From Rhodobacter capsulatus (GTDB taxonomy: Bacteria > Pseudomonadota > Alphaproteobacteria > Rhodobacterales > Rhodobacteraceae), in the NCBI RefSeq assembly GCF_005144475.1, contig NZ_SWJZ01000021.1:59462-123461 (forward strand): 64,000 bases of DNA. The letters are read 5' to 3'. Every line of letters begins with the position of its first letter. The stretch's first letter is position 1. Shown here in pieces: positions 63,295-64,000 of this stretch. A program made the translations under genes and the position numbers. A model generated the notes under the pieces. It made no database searches. It was not told the origin of the DNA and worked only from the letters and a program-made list of their open reading frames with translations.

Positions 63295-64000
63295 TCAGAT
63301 CATCGCCATGCCGCCGTTCACGCTCAGCGTCGTGCCGGTGACATAGCCCGCCTCGGGCGAGGCCAGATAGAGCACCGCCGCCGCGATCTCTTCCGCCGCG
63401 CCCATGCGCCCGGCGGGGATCTGCGTCAGGATCTTCGCCTTCTGCTCGTCATTCAGCTTGTCGGTCATCGCCGTCGCAATGAAGCCCGGCGCGACGCAGT
63501 TCACCGTGATGCCGCGGCTTGCCACTTCATAGGCCAGCGATTTCGACATGCCGGTCAGCCCGGCCTTGGCGGCGGCATAATTGCCCTGCCCCGGGTTGCC
63601 GGTCTGGCCCACGACACTGGTGATATTGACGATCCGCCCCCAGCGCGCCTTCATCATGCCCCGCAACACGCCGCGCATCAGCCGGAACGAGGCCGTCAGG
63701 TTGACATCGATCACGCTCGCCCATTCCTCGTCCGACATCCGCATGAAGAGGTTATCCCGGGTGATCCCGGCGTTGTTCACAAGGATATCCACAGCCCCCA
63801 TCGCCTCGAGGGCCGCCTTCGGCAGCGCCTCGACAGAAGCCGGATCGGAAAGGTTCGCCGGGCAGACAAAGGCCCGCTCGCCCAATTCGGCCGCCAGCGC
63901 CTCAAGCGGCTCGACCCGCGTGCCCGACAGCGCCACCTTGGCCCCGGCCGCATGCAGCGCCTTCGCCACCTCGCCGCCGATACCGCCCGAAGCGCCGGTC
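63295..64000 (-). CDS. fabG: 3-oxoacyl-[acyl-carrier-protein] reductase (5' end beyond the window)
   Basis: NADPH-dependent beta-ketoacyl-ACP reductase of the SDR family. The frame is open to the right edge, where TGASGGIGGEVAKAL gives the NAD(P)-binding glycine motif, so about 12 N-terminal residues are outside. VDILVNNAGITRDNL, the catalytic Ser in NITSVVGQTGNPGQ, then NYAAAKAG (Tyr and Lys) are present. It ends SVNGGMAMI. First visible gene of the fab cluster on this strand. Confidence 0.96.
   Translation of the reverse strand, partial: TGASGGIGGEVAKALHAAGAKVALSGTRVEPLEALAAELGERAFVCPANLSDPASVEALPKAALEAMGAVDILVNNAGITRDNLFMRMSDEEWASVIDVNLTASFRLMRGVLRGMMKARWGRIVNITSVVGQTGNPGQGNYAAAKAGLTGMSKSLAYEVASRGITVNCVAPGFIATAMTDKLNDEQKAKILTQIPAGRMGAAEEIAAAVLYLASPEAGYVTGTTLSVNGGMAMI

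Overview
The window is a high-GC alphaproteobacterial chromosome segment, almost certainly Rhodobacter capsulatus or a very close relative. The main evidence is a complete gene transfer agent (RcGTA-type) structural cluster in canonical order on the minus strand (about 44.97-59.52 kb). The oxygen-independent ubiquinone genes and FNR-type promoter boxes fit a facultative phototroph. No tRNA, rRNA, CRISPR array, transposase or integrase was seen.

Layout. (1) 0-3 kb: katG (cut by the left edge) divergent from its probable regulator oxyR. (2) 3-10.2 kb: a membrane acyltransferase, nnrS, then ubiX-ubiD divergent from ubiT-ubiU-ubiV, with a perfect FNR palindrome between them; together these supply anaerobic ubiquinone hydroxylation and decarboxylation. 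(3) 10.5-16.8 kb: a tightly coupled operon of a GltD-like Fe-S flavoprotein, pyruvate:flavodoxin oxidoreductase and a dihydroorotate-dehydrogenase-like protein, preceded by an FNR-like palindrome. (4) 16.9-24.3 kb: a soluble triple-PAS chemoreceptor, a DUF475 membrane protein, an agmatinase-family enzyme, di-heme cytochrome c peroxidase with an FNR box, an Rrf2/NsrR-like regulator, a small Gln-rich ORF, a TfoX C-terminal-domain protein and ndk. (5) 24.5-42.6 kb: housekeeping metabolism, including an ABC-F ATPase, nucleoside hydrolase, SelO, a DMT exporter, eno, a cupin, anmK, tyrS, two cyclophilins, pgk, class I aldolase, ftsB and pdhA-pdhB-pdhC. Lower glycolysis and pyruvate dehydrogenase are thus grouped in separately terminated units. 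(6) 42.6-45.4 kb: CdsA-like, PlsC-like and CysE genes at the downstream end of the GTA cluster. (7) 45-59.5 kb: GTA orfg1 to orfg15 plus a trailing small gene. (8) 59.7-64 kb: mltG, fabF, thpR, acpP and fabG (cut by the right edge).

The signals least explained by known annotation lie between genes. There is a two-copy, roughly 160-bp intergenic element with three hairpins and a compensated base change. There is a second family of palindromes with GTATTT/ATATTT...CAAGA arms at four gene ends, one of them inside the GTA operon. The GTA transcript also has a terminator-like hairpin with a U-tract in its leader, hairpins between terminase and portal and between capsid and adaptor, a 122-nt terS/terL overlap, and a stop-start (GTGA) overlap between orfg10 and orfg10.1 in the -1 frame.
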